Shown here: positions 21,036 through 33,755 of the stretch, piece by piece
Layout: each line of letters starts with the position of its first letter
Position numbering within the stretch: position 1 is the stretch's first letter
Source of the DNA: Hevea brasiliensis
Lineage: Eukaryota; Streptophyta; Magnoliopsida; Malpighiales; Euphorbiaceae
NCBI RefSeq assembly: GCF_030052815.1
Contig: NC_079495.1
Location: 51,267,739-51,331,738, forward strand
Reading direction: 5' to 3'
DNA length: 64,000 nucleotides
Notes under the pieces: generated by a model
The model's database searches: none
What the model was told of the DNA's origin: nothing
What the model saw: the letters and a program-made list of their open reading frames with translations, nothing else
Translations under genes and position numbers: made by a program

Positions 21036-22021
21036 ATGTCCTTCTTCATACCAGGCCACCAATAATGAAACTTCAGATCATGATACATTTTTGTACTCTC
21101 TGGGTGCATAGCATAAACACTGGTGTGTGCCTCTTTTAGAATACTGGCTTTCAATTCCCCATCATCTGGTACACACACTCTTCCTTTGTAGTACAGACGC
21201 CCATCTGATTTCACCTCATAGTCAGTTGCCTTCCCTTCTGAGATTTTGCTCATAATAGTCATTAACTTCTCATCTACCTTCTGCCCATCTAAAATCTGCT
21301 GTAGCAGGTTTGGCCTCACTTGCAACTCAGCCAAAATAACTCCATCTCGAGCCAAGGATAGTCGGGCATCCAATGATCTCAAAGCTGTAATGGATTTTTT
21401 GCTCAAAGCATTAGTAACTGCATTTGCCTTCCCAGAATGGTAGTCAATCACACAATCATAGTTCTTTAGGAACTCAATCCATCGCTTCTTTCTAAGGTTG
21501 AGCTCCTTTTGGGTTGGCAAATATTTCAGACTTTTGTGGTCTGTGTAAATGTAGCACTTTTCACCATACAAGTAATGCCTCTATATCTTCAGTGCGAAGA
21601 TAATTGCTGCAAGTTCTAGATCATGGGTAGGGTAATTCTGTTCACGTGGCCTTAGCTGCCTGGAAGCATAGGCGACCACATTCCCCTCTTGCATCAATAC
21701 ACACCCTAACCCATTATGCGAGGCATCACTGTAGACCACAAAGATCTTTCCCGACAAAGGCTGTGCTAACACTGGTGCCTCTGTCAATGTAGCCTTCAAC
21801 TTTTCAAAACTAGTCTGACACTTGTCATTCCAGTCAAATCTAACATTCTTGTGTAACAACTTAGTCATTGGAGCAGTTATTAAAGAAAATTCCTTCACAA
21901 ATCTTCTATAATAGCCAGCTAGCCTTAAGAAACTTCTGACCTCAGTTGTATTTTTGGGAGGCTTCCATTCCATCACTACTTCTATTTTCTTGGGATCCAC
22001 TCTAATCCCATCAGCTGACAC
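21036..22021 (-). pseudogene. B RT connection, RNase H and start of integrase (truncated)
   Basis: On the minus strand the frame starts just after the TATAT TSD of G. The connection block is [15 protein letters not shown]. RNase H has [23 protein letters not shown], a TAG at about 21580, and TDHKSL, so all the acidic residues I can identify are kept. A long linker follows ([18 protein letters not shown]). The integrase begins with HPESTKMY, where A, X and E have Gly after HP, and ends at [10 protein letters not shown] at the left breakpoint. The catalytic core and chromodomain are absent. Confidence 0.87.
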
Positions 22022-23223
22022 TATATTGTTAGTAGTATGCCCTAGAGCATATCATTTAGTATGTATCTTGTACATGTTTTATTAATAAAAGGTATTTTCA
22101 CTTTTCCGTTTACATAATATATTTATGTGTAATAGAAAAGGTCCATTGATATTTTGTTAGAAATTCTATTATGAAGTTGTTAAGAATATGAGTGACAGTA
22201 TTTTTAGTACAAAGTATCATAAATAGGTTCACAATCGAGGATACTTCACAATAAGGACATGACTTATCTAGAAATATTGTAATCATATTTGTTCCCAAAT
22301 TATTTATATGAGATGTAAATAAGATGGAATGGTGAGTCTCATGCCATATAACAAACATGATAGGCACTTATACATGATAAGTAGGTCGAACCAGTGACAT
22401 TTATGACAAGCACATGGAGTTTACTCTTGTCAATGTATTGTCATAAATCATATTAGTGCATATAATCTTTAGACCTGAGATAGCATAGTTATCTTATATA
22501 TAGGTGGTTTGAGTTTGACACTGCTTTCATACTTGTACTATGTATGGGTATATGGCCATGTGTTGGCTCCTACTAGTTATATATGGAGGTAGGTGTTGAT
22601 CAAGATGGAATCTGTTCCTCTGTAACACCCCTATGTTCAGTAGTGCATTCTACTATTCCTGTGACCAGTGTTATCCGGACAGCTAGGATGCCTAGAACTA
22701 CACTTAGATATGAGTGAGGAGACATAAAATAATGAAATACAAGAAAAGAAAATATAAGAAAAAAAAAGGAAAAATAATAGCAATGAAATGTAACCAAGTT
22801 AAACGAGCCGAGAACCCTAGCGATGGGTGACCGCACCTGGAAGTCGCGGCGTGGACCGTTAACTAGCCCTGGACCGCGGGGAACCCTGAAAAATATTTTT
22901 AGGACTTAAATAAATGTCTATTGAAGTATAAATACCATTAGAAATATCAAGGAAAAATAAATTAATTAGTACAAAGAAAAGTGAGAAATCGAGAAAACGA
23001 TAAAACTCAGTGTTACCGAAAAATCAGGAATGCAATCCGAACAGGGGCATTGTGGTCATTTGACACCCTGAGTTGTCTTTTGACCTAAATTTCCATTAAA
23101 AATACATGATATTACACTCGAAAAATGTCATGAAAAATTAAATTGGTGGTACCTAATGTAAATAGCAAAAATTGAGAGTTAAATGAAGGAAAATGAAACT
23201 TTAGATTAAATTAATATTAAATC

Positions 23224-23231
23224 TTATATAG
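23224..23231 (+). promoter_or_regulatory. Candidate TATA box in S2
   Basis: TTATATAG lies about 40-70 bases upstream of a pyrimidine-rich leader, in the same relative place as the promoter-like motifs of families 1 and 2. It is a motif call only. Confidence 0.35.
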
Positions 23232-25602
23232 TGCTCCACTAACTCACATAAGTGGACCACTTACTCTTCATTTAGGATAGCATATTCATCTTCTTCTTCA
23301 ACCTCTCAAATTTAGCCGAAAATGGAGGAATGAAGAACTCCATGGCCGCATGGTTTTGGAGCTCCATGCAAGCTTGATCCAAGCCTCCTTCCTTGCACTT
23401 TCCTTCATTAAAAGTTGTCCATACACCTTGGGCAGTAGATAGGCAGCAAGAAGACCAAGTTTTGGTGAAGTTTTGAAGAGTTTCCAAAGTAGTATGTGTT
23501 TTTTATTTTTGCTTCATTAAAGTTTGTAAGGATGTTATGGGTACTTGAATTGTGGAGAGATTTTTGAGGTTTGATGTTCTAAGGGAGAGATGTTTATTTT
23601 TGGCAGCCATGGAAACTCCATAAGAACAGTTTATCCTTGCTTGTAAATGGTAGATTAAAGGGTTGATTAAGTATTTATGTGTGTAGGAATAAATTGGGTG
23701 ATGTATATTAGATGTATATGTGAATGTACACTTAACTTTGGAAGCTTGGAAAGCAAATTGATGAAGACTACAATTCGGCAACTTGAAGTGTGAACCCAAA
23801 ATACGTATTTCATGGCTTGGTTTATGGAATTATATTATTGAATTATGGTGCTTGTTATGGCAGCTTGTACATGTGTGCAAGAGTTTGAGTTTGGACATGT
23901 AAATGAGCTAGGTTATGTGATTGAATTGTTTGTAATTTGAACTTGGTAAATTCTGTACTATAAGGTACATATTAAGTGTGGTTATAAGCTGCCTAAATAA
24001 CCAAAAATGTGTTGTGAAATGTGTTTAGGTTATGGTACAAAACAGAAATGGCATGAATGTGTAAATTGGTAAGTGTTAAATGCATCCTTTGATGAGTGAT
24101 GGACAATGTGCAATAGGGCAGTGTGTGTTTTGGCCTAGAACCTTAAGTGTGTGGCTCCAATTGGTATGAAACCAATTGGAGGTGAAACTAGGCACAAAAA
24201 GTGCCAACTTTCATGAAGGAAGCTTACCAAAATTCTGCTTGGAAGGTAACTTGAAAAATGACCAAATCCGGATTAGTGCATTTAAGGCCTGAAAATTGAC
24301 CATTTGGGCAGCAGTTAGTTTTTTGGCCATAACTCACTCAAAACAGGTCCAATTGACCTGAAACTTTTACCATGAATAGTTGAGACATATATCTACAAGT
24401 CTTATGAAGACACCAAAGCCCAGAAATGACCATAAGCAAGTCAAATAGCTTGCACAAATTCGGGTCCAAAAACTAGCCGAACCTAAAATGACCTAAAGTG
24501 ACCAATTTTGATGCACTTTGACCAGCAATAGTAAAATGACCATAACTTGGTCTAGTAAACTCAGAATGACCTGAAATTTTGTGCCGCGTGCAATAAGACA
24601 TAGATCTACAAGTTTGTAGTTTTGATCGAAACTCGAAAACCGAGGGAACTAGGTCATCCAGTTAGGTCAAATTAGTATATCGAAATCTGGCAAATTGCAA
24701 TAAAACGCAATATTCATGAAAATGAATTGGGTAACATGTACCAACACTAAAAGGCTATTAAATGTGACACATTGGTAACATTAACACCTAATTTACCTAG
24801 ACTAAATCGAGGGTCAACATCTTAGGTTGACTAAGGAAATAATAGTATTCAATAAATTAATTATTAAGCATTATAATTAGAGACAGTTTAAATGAGTACT
24901 AAAACACTTCAAATTGTGTATTTCAGTTAGCAAAGACTCAGGGAAGGGGAAGGAAACACTGAGTCAGAGCCAAGAGATAGTTATCAGAGGTTTGTGCACA
25001 ATAGTTATTTCTTTTGAATTTTTCAATTGAAATAAATTATGATTATTTGTATGTTATTGTTTTAAATTGTGTTTGTGCACAATAATTTTGACTTCTCATT
25101 TTCTACTTAAAAATTTAATTGAACATTATAGTTTTAAATTGTGCCGTGCACAATACTTTTATATTCACTGCTTTTACTAGCAAATTTATTTGGAGAAATG
25201 AGTTATGAATAATTTTTTATTGCTTTGGTTTTGGGAATATTATTTGAAAATTATTGTGTTGGCAACTTTGCAAATGGAAATTTTGAGATAAAATGTGATT
25301 TATGGTTTGTATGAAATATTGTGATTTGAAATTATTTTGATTCACACTTGGCATGACACTGTTACTATGTTCCTCCTCCATTTATGGGGTGAGTGTGATA
25401 TATTTCTCCCTCTTTGACTTATCAGTCTGGGGTGAGTGTGATTATGTTCCTCCCTCTTTGACTTGCCAGTCTGAGGTGAGTGTGGATGAGTACTCATTAT
25501 TTAGCTAGCTTCCTCCCTCATTGATTTCAATTATTGAGTTGAGTGTGTCTTGTCGTGGTGTACAACACGGCATGTGTGGAAAAATTGTGTCATGGACTAA
25601 AT

Positions 25603-25931
25603 TGTGTTATCGATTGGCAACACTGTATTCTTCAGTTATTTGATCAAATTGTATTATTGATGGGTAAAACTGTGTTGTTCAGCTATTTGATCAAATTGTG
25701 TCATTGATTGGCAAAACTGTGTTATTCAGTTATTTGATCAAATTGTGTTATTGATGGGCAAAACTGTATTATTCAGTTATTTGATCAAATTATGTTATTA
25801 ATGGGCAAAACTGTATTATTCAGTTATTTGATTAAATTGTGTTATTGACTGGCAAAACTATATTGTTTAGTTATTTGATCAAATTGTGTTATTGATAGGC
25901 AAAACTGTGTTACTCAGTTATTTGATCAAAT
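25603..25931 (+). repeat. 47-bp tandem repeat in S2 (7 copies)
   Basis: Seven head-to-tail 47-base units, each containing TTCAGTTATTTGATCAAAT or a close variant at its end, differ from each other at a few positions. The array lies in the presumed leader intron shortly before the hairpins. There are no spacers, so it is a minisatellite and not a CRISPR array. Confidence 0.9.
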
Positions 25932-26040
25932 TTGTGTTATATGAACTTTGTAAATTGTGAAATGGAATTGTGAATCATTTGATTTGTGAATTGTCAATAA
26001 AAGATTTATATATCGCATTTCAAATTGTTATTGTGCACCA

Positions 26041-26082
26041 CTAAGTAAATTTTACTCAGCGATAGCTTTTCATTGCTATCGC
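26041..26082 (+). other. Double hairpin before the presumed 3' splice site, family 3 (S2)
   Basis: The first stem is CTAAGT/ACTCAG (one mismatch). The second is a perfect 8-bp GCGATAGC/GCTATCGC with an 8-base loop. The acceptor-like AG follows at 26083-26084. In D the second stem survives only as a diverged pair (GCGATAAC/GCTATCGC). Confidence 0.55.
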
Positions 26083-28222
26083 AGGTAGATAGACTGACAG
26101 GGCAGCAGACTAGGCTGCTAGTACTACACTGAGAGATCATCGGTTATATTAAGTATACCATAGTTTGCATTTTGTATTGTAATGTATGTTCACTGTATGT
26201 ATATAATGTTCTTGGTTTTGAGCAGTTGTAAATTAAAATTGTACATTGAAGTTGTAAAATAAATTGTAAATTATTTTGGTTTGTAAATATTGTGATATAT
26301 TTCTTTTATCTCAACCTTTGAAAATACTAAAAAATTTTTGTGGATTTGAGTTGAAAAACACATTGTGTTGATTAAATGTCGGAGTTTGAGATTGAGAAAT
26401 ATATTTGAAGTGCTTTTTATAGGTTTTTTGAAGAACTGCTTTATTTAAAATACAAATGGCACTCTGCCAAAATTTTTACAGAAATTCCTAATAATTCAAA
26501 TATGTTAGCTGTTTCACTTCAGTTTAAAAAAAAAATTTTTAACACCTGTAAATAGTGCTCACCACTATAAAAAGAAGTAAGAAAAGTTTTAAAATCCCTT
26601 GTAGTATATTTAATGGGTTATCAGTAGACGAAGTTGGTAATTCATTAGGTATACTAAGGGATCATGTTATGCCTTACGAAGGGGTAGGGTGTGACATCCT
26701 CTAAGTAAATAGGGATAAAATCCTATGTTCATTTAATTGTTCTTGATGTTTCAAGTTCCTGGCCAGGACAAATAGATTTAATCAGAAAAAAGTTTCTGAT
26801 GAGAAAATCCTTTTAATCAAGAACTGGAATTAAAAGAGAACATAATATTAATAGCAAATGGGGTTTGACATAAACCATGACTCCAGCTCGAATTAGGATT
26901 TTGTAACAGAGAGATTCTAGTGCATGGTAACATATGATTGTAGGTTCATTTAAGGTAAACCTTATTACTAATTGGGTGGCTATGGCATCTATGCTAGGTG
27001 TTAACCATGGTCTATGAGGTGTATAAAATGATTTAGAGAAATCATTTATGGCAAGAAAAAGTTCTGATGATATTAAGAGTTGATATCATGCTCATTGCCA
27101 ATTAGTAATGAGCCTAGTAAGTCACACACATACACAAGTAATCACCAAATTAAATATGATTTAATTAATTAATTAAAGAGTTTAATTGATTAATTAAATA
27201 GGTTTGGTTTGCAATTAGATTGCAAAGTCCCTAGCATGGCTTGAAATCAAATCTAGGTTATTGGATATATAGTATAAGTTAAATTTATATTTAAAGTGTT
27301 TAAATATGAATTTAATTAATGAGAAATTAATTAATAGAGATTAATTAATTAATTTATATTTGATATAAATTGATTAGAAGAAGAGAAATAATTATTTTGG
27401 GTTGAGAACTCAAAATTAAGACACAGGGGTATTTTGGTCATTTCACAAGGTGACATGTGGCACCATGAGATGGTGACACATGGCACTACACATAAGCTTG
27501 CCATATGTCTTTTAATCATGTAAGATGATTAAAATCAATATTAAATATAGGTTTGACACTTGGCACAATGTGATTGGGTCAATTAAACCTAGAGCCAATC
27601 AGAAGGTGGCATGTGGCAAGGGTTTTAAGTGATGACCTAGCTATATAAGTATTGTTATGAAAGAGTAAAATGTGTCGGCTGCTATTCTCTCTTTGTGCTG
27701 CCACCCTTGGCTGCCCTCTCCCCTCTTCTTCTTCATCGCTCATCAATTCAAAGAGATTAGCAAACAATCTCTTGAATTAAAAATACTATAAATTATTTCT
27801 AGTGTCCTATTTACATCTGTAATCTCTCAAAAGGCAAAACTTGATTTTCTAATTCATAGAAAAAGCTTTAGAAGCTGTTTAAGGGCTGCCATAGGTGATC
27901 TTGGTGTGGACAAGCGAGAGGGACAACATCTGGTGTCCTAAAGACGCATCCCAAAGGTGTCAAACACACTGCAGTGCATCAAAAGATTAGTGCACTTGTT
28001 CTTGATCTAATCTAGAGTTTTAATGGATTAATCTGTTAATTCTAAAATCTTAAATAGCAAATGTATATCTAAAAATATATTAAAAGAGTTTTAATATACT
28101 GTTTATCATTGAAATCAAATAGATAAAAATAAATCTTGCATGATGCATGTGACCCAAGATGAAAAATTTTGAATTTCAATGATCTAAACTTATGTTTTTC
28201 ATGCTTCCACTCCTTCATATAT

Positions 28223-29143
28223 GTCCAAGGAATGCAATCTCACTCACCATAAGTCATACTTGGACAACTTAGCATACAGCTTCTTTTCTCTTAAGGTTTG
28301 TAGAACAATCCTCAAATGCTCATCATGTTCTGCCCTGGTCTTGGAATACACCAAAATATCATCAATAAAGACCACTATAAACCGATCTAGGTATGGATGG
28401 AAGATGCGGTTCATAAGGTCCATGAATGCTGCTGGTGCATTTGTTAGGCCAAAGGGCATTACCAGGAACTCATAATGCCCATACCGGGTCCTGAATGCAG
28501 TCTTTGGCACATCTGCATCCTTCACCCTCAACTGATGATACCTTGATCTGAGATCAATTTTAAAAAATACTCCTGCTCCCTTCAACTGATCAAACAGATC
28601 ATCAATTCTAGGCAACGTATATTTGTTCTTCACAGTCACTTTATTCAACTGCCGATAATCGATATATAACATCAAAGTCCCATCCTTCTTCTTTACAAAC
28701 AGCACTAGAGCTCCCCATGGTGACACACTGGGGCGTATGAACCCCTTATCTAGTAACTCTTGCAACTGGATTTTTAGCTCCTTTAACTCAGTAGGTGCCA
28801 TCCTATAAGGAGCAATAGAGATTGGTGCTGCACCCGGCAGTATCTCAATAGCAAATTTGACTTCCCTTTCTAGTGGTATGCGAGGCAATTCTTCAGAGAA
28901 CACATTTGCGAAGTCTCTTACTGTGGGTATGTCACATAGATTTGGCTCAGCCTGCCTAGTATCCACTACATGTGCTAGGTAGGCTTCACAGCCTTTTCTC
29001 ATCAGTTTTCTTATAATTGTGGCTGAGATGACATTGGACAAGAAATCTGTCCTTTCCCCCACAACTGTAATCTCATTACCCACATGAGTTTTTAAGGAAA
29101 TCCTCTTCAATTTACAGTCAACCATTGCCTGATGATGTGACAA
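28223..29143 (-). pseudogene. B reverse transcriptase (largely open, cut by G)
   Basis: This is the longest open RT stretch in the window: 299 codons without a stop (29143 down to 28244). Blocks in order are [50 protein letters not shown] (catalytic Asp kept; Arg where relatives have Gly), [12 protein letters not shown] and [20 protein letters not shown] (active-site Asp pair kept). It ends at a stop close to the G insertion (YDLW, relatives CDFW), after which the protein resumes at 22021. It is joined upstream to the protease, with one stop at 29144 (TAG) between them. Confidence 0.9.
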
Positions 29144-29725
29144 CTAGTCCATTCCCAAAATCACGTCAAACTCATGGAAAGGCAATTCAATAAGGTCTGC
29201 CAAGAATTCATATCCCTGAATCCTTAACGGGCAACCTTTGTATACCTTATTCACTACTACACTGTGGCCCAATGGATTAGTGACCATAATGTCTTGGTCA
29301 CTCTCTCCTACTAGTATCCCCCTTTCTATGGGTAGGTTGATGCAGATGTAAGAATGAGTGGATCCTAGATCCACCAGGACATGCACAGAGGTATTGTAAA
29401 GGGAGAACGTACCCCTAATAATGTCCGGGGCATCTTGCTCTTCCTGAGCTCTTATGGCATAAGCTCTGGTAGGTGCTTTAGCCTCTGACCTCTCGGCTGG
29501 CTCAGATGCAGGTCTCTGTGATGGACCAACTGCCTCAGATTTACCAGACTTCCTACCCCTTTGAGGTGCTGGAGCAGCTGTTACAGTTTTGCGTGGACAG
29601 TTCCTTAATTGATGCTCTGTCGACCCACACCTGAAGCAGGCACTCGTCACTCTCCAACACTCCCCCTTATGCCATTTCAGGCAATGTGGAGAAGTAGAAG
29701 ATGCTGGGGCTGGTCCCCTGAACAC
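29144..29725 (-). pseudogene. B zinc knuckle and retropepsin-like protease
   Basis: Read on the minus strand, the frame has the CCHC knuckle CFRCGSTEHQLRNC, a basic/Ser-Pro linker, and the protease motif VLVDLGSTHSYIC. The catalytic Asp is kept, and Leu replaces the Pro seen in A and E. It continues to ILGMD at its end, where a TAG (relatives have Trp) closes it. In an intact relative this would be part of a gag-pol polyprotein. Confidence 0.82.
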
Positions 29726-30653
29726 CGTCCCTGGGAGCTGCCCACTGATGGTATGGACTGGCCTTTCCTAGGTGTAAACTGTGGTCTGGGCCCCTGGGAC
29801 TGACCTTGACCTTGAGGCTGACCTGAACTCTGAGCAAGTGGACCTTTAAATTTCTTCCCAGGTGCAGGAGATGAGTTAGACTGACCCAGGCCCCTTTTCT
29901 GCTGTCTCTCTCTCCTGATCTGCTCACTTATTCTGACTTTTTCAACTTTTACTATAGCTTCCACTAACTTCGTGAAGTTTGTGATTCCCAAGGTAGTGAT
30001 CATTATCTTTATGTTGTCATTTAGTCCCTCTTCAAACCTTCTGCACCTCTCTGCTTCTGTAGGAACTATCTCTCTCCCATACCTACTTAATCTCACAAAT
30101 TCTCGTTCATATTCTCCTACCTATAGCTACCTCTGCCTCAGGCTAATAAACTCTCTTCTTCGGTCTTCCAAGTACACACTGCCCACATATTTCTTCTTGA
30201 ACTCAACAAGGAAGAATTCCCAAGTGATCTGCTTGGGCTGCACCTCACTAAATACCGTGTCCCACCACTAATAGGCATCGTCTTGGAGTAGGGACACAAC
30301 ACCCTCTAAGTTTTACTCTGGGGTGCAATGCAGTTGCTTCAATACTCGGATGGTTCTGTCTAACTAATTTTCAGCTGCCACTGAGTCTTCTTCTCTCTTA
30401 CCCAAAAATTCCACAGCTCCGAATTTCCTCAGTTTTTCTAGATGGAATTTCTGCTGTGGAGGTGGTGGTGGTGCATTACCCCTACCATTTGTCTAAAAAA
30501 CTTGGCCATTTGCTGGAACATGGCCTGTGGAAGCTGTGCAGGCTTTGCTAGAGCTGGTGGAGCAGGTTCTCCCTTACCCCTAATTTCAGCTGCTGCAGGT
30601 GGAGCATGACTCTCCACTTCCTTCTCAACTGTCCTCTAAGATATGGGGTCCAT
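29677..30653 (-). pseudogene. B gag, capsid region (frameshifted)
   Basis: The start ATG at 30653-30651 reads MDPIS and matches the start of A gag. Several stops and shifts follow between 30640 and 30100. A clean block (30096 down to about 29700) has RYGREIVPTEAERCRRFEEG and the basic RRERQQKRGLGQSNSS stretch that precedes the zinc knuckle. The layout is the same as A, so the identification rests on both similarity and position. Confidence 0.8.
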
Positions 30654-30759
30654 ATCCTAATCAAAATGACAAAGACAAACAGATCTGCATTAGTGTCACC
30701 TCGATTCTTACAATTACAATGCATGGTATAGAATCGATCTAAACCCAGAAACGCCTAAA

Positions 30760-30775
30760 CCGTGCTCTGATACCA
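30760..30775 (-). other. Primer binding site of B (Met-tRNA)
   Basis: On the minus strand it reads TGGTATCAGAGCACGG, five bases from the LTR edge at 30781. The first 12 bases match the Met-tRNA primer site exactly. Confidence 0.9.
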
Positions 30776-30780
30776 CTAAA

Positions 30781-33755
30781 TGTGACACCCCTTATCCGTC
30801 TATAGTATAGCCGAGCAAGATATGCCACATTGTGTACCGGAACACCATATTTTATCTGGATTATTTGTATCCTTCCTTAATTTATTTCTTTATGATGATG
30901 AAATACAGTTTGGGAGATTTGACTCATTTAAGTCATTCATTGAAATTATAAATTCATTTGAGATTCCGAAAATTTTATAGAAAATCCGGCAGAGTACCAA
31001 CTAAAAATGAAGAAAACAGTTCTTCGGAACCTGTGAAAAACACTTCTAATAATCATTTTATTCCACAACTCCCAATTTCTCACATCAATTTTCAACAATT
31101 TCTCAAATTTTCCAATCATTCAATTCACATCATATTTATACTCAAATCATAAATAAATACTCAACTTTCATTTACGAATACCATTTACATATAATTTCAT
31201 TAATACATAATCACATAAGTTTTAATATACATGACAAAATAGAAGTTTAATTACAAAATTTACAAAAATACAAAACACAAAATACAAAATGTAGCCTAGC
31301 ATCCTACCAATGCACTGTAGCTGAGAGGTGACACAGGACACTAGCAGATCTGACTCTCACCCTGACTGGGGTCTACTAGGATCGCGCTCCGTATCTCCAG
31401 TACCTACACGTAGCAAAAAGCAACACGCTAAGCAATAATACTTAGTGGTGCCAATAATAAAATAAAAAGAACTAAAGAAAATAAATATGCAGTGTGTATA
31501 TTGATGTCTTATACAGACAAATTCTTGGTAATTATTTATAGTCTTATTTATTTGGGACTTGTTATATCCATTATTTCATTAAATTTATCAACTTTCATTT
31601 TTGGTTGCCTAAGTAACTTATACTAGATGACTGGACTGGATAAACGGATAAACTGGCACTGGGTACCAAGTACCTCGGGCCGTTACACCATCGGTCACAT
31701 AGTGTCTCTTGGTGTGCAACAGAATAGCTACTAAGCTATAATAACATTAGGCACAAGGCCAAGTATCATCATAATATCAGAATAGCTAAAAGCCATAAAA
31801 TCACAAAATGACAAAATGCCATGTGCAGTATTGCTAACTGAACCCTATTGACATGCAAACCTATCCAAACTAATCTTGCTAGGTATACTAGGGCACATTA
31901 CCAAGTTATTGATTGAATTTTCATGCTTTACATGTAAGGTTACTATTCATTTTACTATTTAGGTCAAATTATTGACTTTCCAATGCATAATAGCTGCATA
32001 AGTCCTAATCACATAAATTTACCACATTTTGGTTCCCAAAAGTGTTGGCATTAGTTGCCAATCCATACTTCTAACCAATGGTGAATAAATCAGAAATTTT
32101 AGTTTTGGGTGCTAGAGTTCACTATTCCATTAGGCTATTTTACAGTGAGAATTTGGCCAAATATTCTTCATCAAAGTTATTCCTTATTGTGTCTAGTTAC
32201 ATTTCTTTTTTTGAATCACTCCATTTGGAGTTTTATAGCTTAAGTTATGGCCTAAACACCATAACTGGCCGAATTGCAATTTTTCCAGAAATTCTGGGCA
32301 AAATCAATTCTGCAGTTTTTGTACACTGAGTGCAAGTCAGTTTTTGGACATGTTATGGTCAAATTTTTGGTTTATTTTCTTCATGAAAGTTGTAGGGCTA
32401 TGTCTCAGTTTTCTACTGGTAAAAATTCAGGTCAATTGGACCTTCCTACACTGAGTTATGACTAAATGAATGAATACTGTTCATTTGGTCATTTTGCCCA
32501 GGTAGAATATAAGTTAACCGGATTTGGTCAATTTTTAGGGCATCCTATGTTTAGTTTCTGGACAGAGTTCCTTCACCAAAATTGTGCCATTATGTATCTA
32601 ATTTCATGTCCAATTGGCCTTGCTCCAGTTGAACCTACACATTCCAAGTTATAGCTGCCCAAACCTGCTAGACCCATACCCAGTCCTGCAGGTCACCAAG
32701 GACAGCATACCTAACTTCAATTCCCATGGAACAAATCACTTCATCTCTTAATCACACATAACCAAATGGTCACTAATTGACCATCAAAACTTTTTTTCAC
32801 CAATACATGAGCAAAACCATAGATTTTTCCCAAACCCTAACTCCAACAATTTTAATTCTCTATATACATACAATCCATGAATTAAAACACCAAAATCATG
32901 TTCAATGGTAGCCATACACAACTATTATGCAATCAAAATGGCACTAACCTTGTTGGAGCTAACTCCCAAGCTTACAGAACCTTCCTTTTTCCTTCTTCTT
33001 TTTGCTAGCTAGAGAGAGTTTAAGGGTTGAGGAAAAATTTTAGTGAAGAGAGTGAGGAATTTTGAGGTGAAATTGTGTAAGGTATAAAGCTTGATAAAGC
33101 TTTAATGGAGGTTTGGGGTTAGGGATGATTTTGGCTGGGTTGAGAGAGGTAGGGGATGAAGATTTTTCTTTTTTTTTTTTTTTTTGCCCACTTAACTCTC
33201 TTTAAGTTGACTTATTATAGCTTGGTAAAATTTGATTGGTGAAGGCTTTAATAATGACATCATATGATGTCAAAAGTCCCATTTTTCTTCATTTTTCCTT
33301 TCTTTTCTTTCTATTCATTTTCAATTCAATTTTTTTAAGAATATTTATTCACATTTTATGTCATATAATTTATTTACTTAATTGGATAAGTTGTTCAAAA
33401 ATCATCTCTGAAGAAGAAATGACCAAATGCTCTTTGTTTGGCTTATCGAGCCAAAATCGTCTATGCCGATCTAAAAATTTTTCTAAGCATTTTCTTGGTA
33501 TTCTAATGCCATCGAAACCTCAATGACTCTTCTCTGGAGTCCCAAAAATTATTTCATGAATTTTTCCCTGGGTTTAGGGCTTCTAACTGCGAAAACCGCA
33601 ACTTCCCACTGGGTTACCCATAACTAGGGCACCGGCTCATTTAATTTAGTTGTATTTTATTTCTAAAATTTTTTCTACATTTCACTTTAGTTTAAATATT
33701 TTTCCAGACGTTCTAGCTGTCCGAACTGACACCGGTCACCAACTAGAACGTTACA
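30781..33755 (-). repeat. 5' LTR of element B (family 1, 2975 bp)
   Basis: On the plus strand it runs from TGTGACACCCC to CGTTACA. On the minus strand it has CCAAT (33239-33235) and a TATA-like CTATAATAAG (33220-33211), then a donor-like CAAG|GTTAGT (gt at 32948), ATAACT modules (near 32640, 32455 and 32240), a hairpin (31447-31426, stem mostly paired), and an acceptor-like GTGTAG (ag at 31405-31404). It contains no protein gene; the small plus-strand frames at 32078-32654 run through the modules. Confidence 0.9.
33211..33239 (-). promoter_or_regulatory. Candidate CCAAT/TATA promoter of B LTR
   Basis: On the minus strand CCAAT is followed about 15 bases later by CTATAATAAG, then AGTTAACTT-type sequence and a leader. 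This fits the position of the CCAAT box in A. It is motif evidence only. Confidence 0.4.

Larger units (their letters stand above)
22621..26696 (+). mobile_element. S2: solo LTR of family 3 (4076 bp)
   Basis: It starts TGTAACACCCC and ends GGGTGTGACA, flanked by TCCTC at 22616-22620 and 26697-26701. It matches S1 reversed and the LTR of E. Visible parts are a TATA-like TTATATAG (23224-23231) followed by a C/T-rich leader, three ATAACT-type modules (about 24150-24630), a 47-bp tandem array (25603-25931), two consecutive hairpins (26041-26059 and 26059-26082), and an acceptor-like GCAG ending at 26084. It contains no protein gene; 23272-23487 and 23503-23799 on the minus strand are unsupported short frames. 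Confidence 0.92.
22027..28217. mobile_element. G: solo LTR (Copia-like) inserted in B pol, split by S2
   Basis: The insert starts TGTTAGTAGTATGCCC and ends ACTCCTTCA, so it has TG...CA ends. TATAT occurs at 22022-22026 and 28218-28222. Without S2 it is about 2.1 kb. I find no second copy of its ends inside, so it reads as a solo LTR rather than a full element. Open frames in it (for example 27579-27767 minus) match no domain I recognise. Superfamily is uncertain: the ends and 5-bp TSD fit LTR elements in general, and a Copia origin is an impression only. B pol continues on both sides. Confidence 0.75.
21031..33755 (-). mobile_element. Element B: family 1 Gypsy retrotransposon, 3' end deleted, split by G and S2
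   Basis: Read on the minus strand: 5' LTR (33755 down to 30781), primer site, gag from 30653, protease and RT to about 28223, then an insertion (22027-28217), then RNase H and the start of integrase, ending abruptly at about 21031-21036. The rest of integrase, the polypurine tract and the 3' LTR are absent, replaced by the truncated LTR of X. Protein and LTR similarity tie it to A. The RT and the RNase H to integrase blocks remain largely open but are cut by insertion and deletion. Its outer flank begins CCAAA (33756); no partner TSD is available. Confidence 0.9.

Noticed and set aside
25603..25931. Seven regularly spaced near-identical repeats that could suggest a CRISPR array
   Set aside because: The 47-base units are directly adjacent with no unique spacers, there are no cas genes, and the context is a plant LTR. 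It is a minisatellite.
29609..30271. Plus-strand frames opposite B gag
   Set aside because: They are shadows of the minus-strand gag frame, which carries the recognisable domains.
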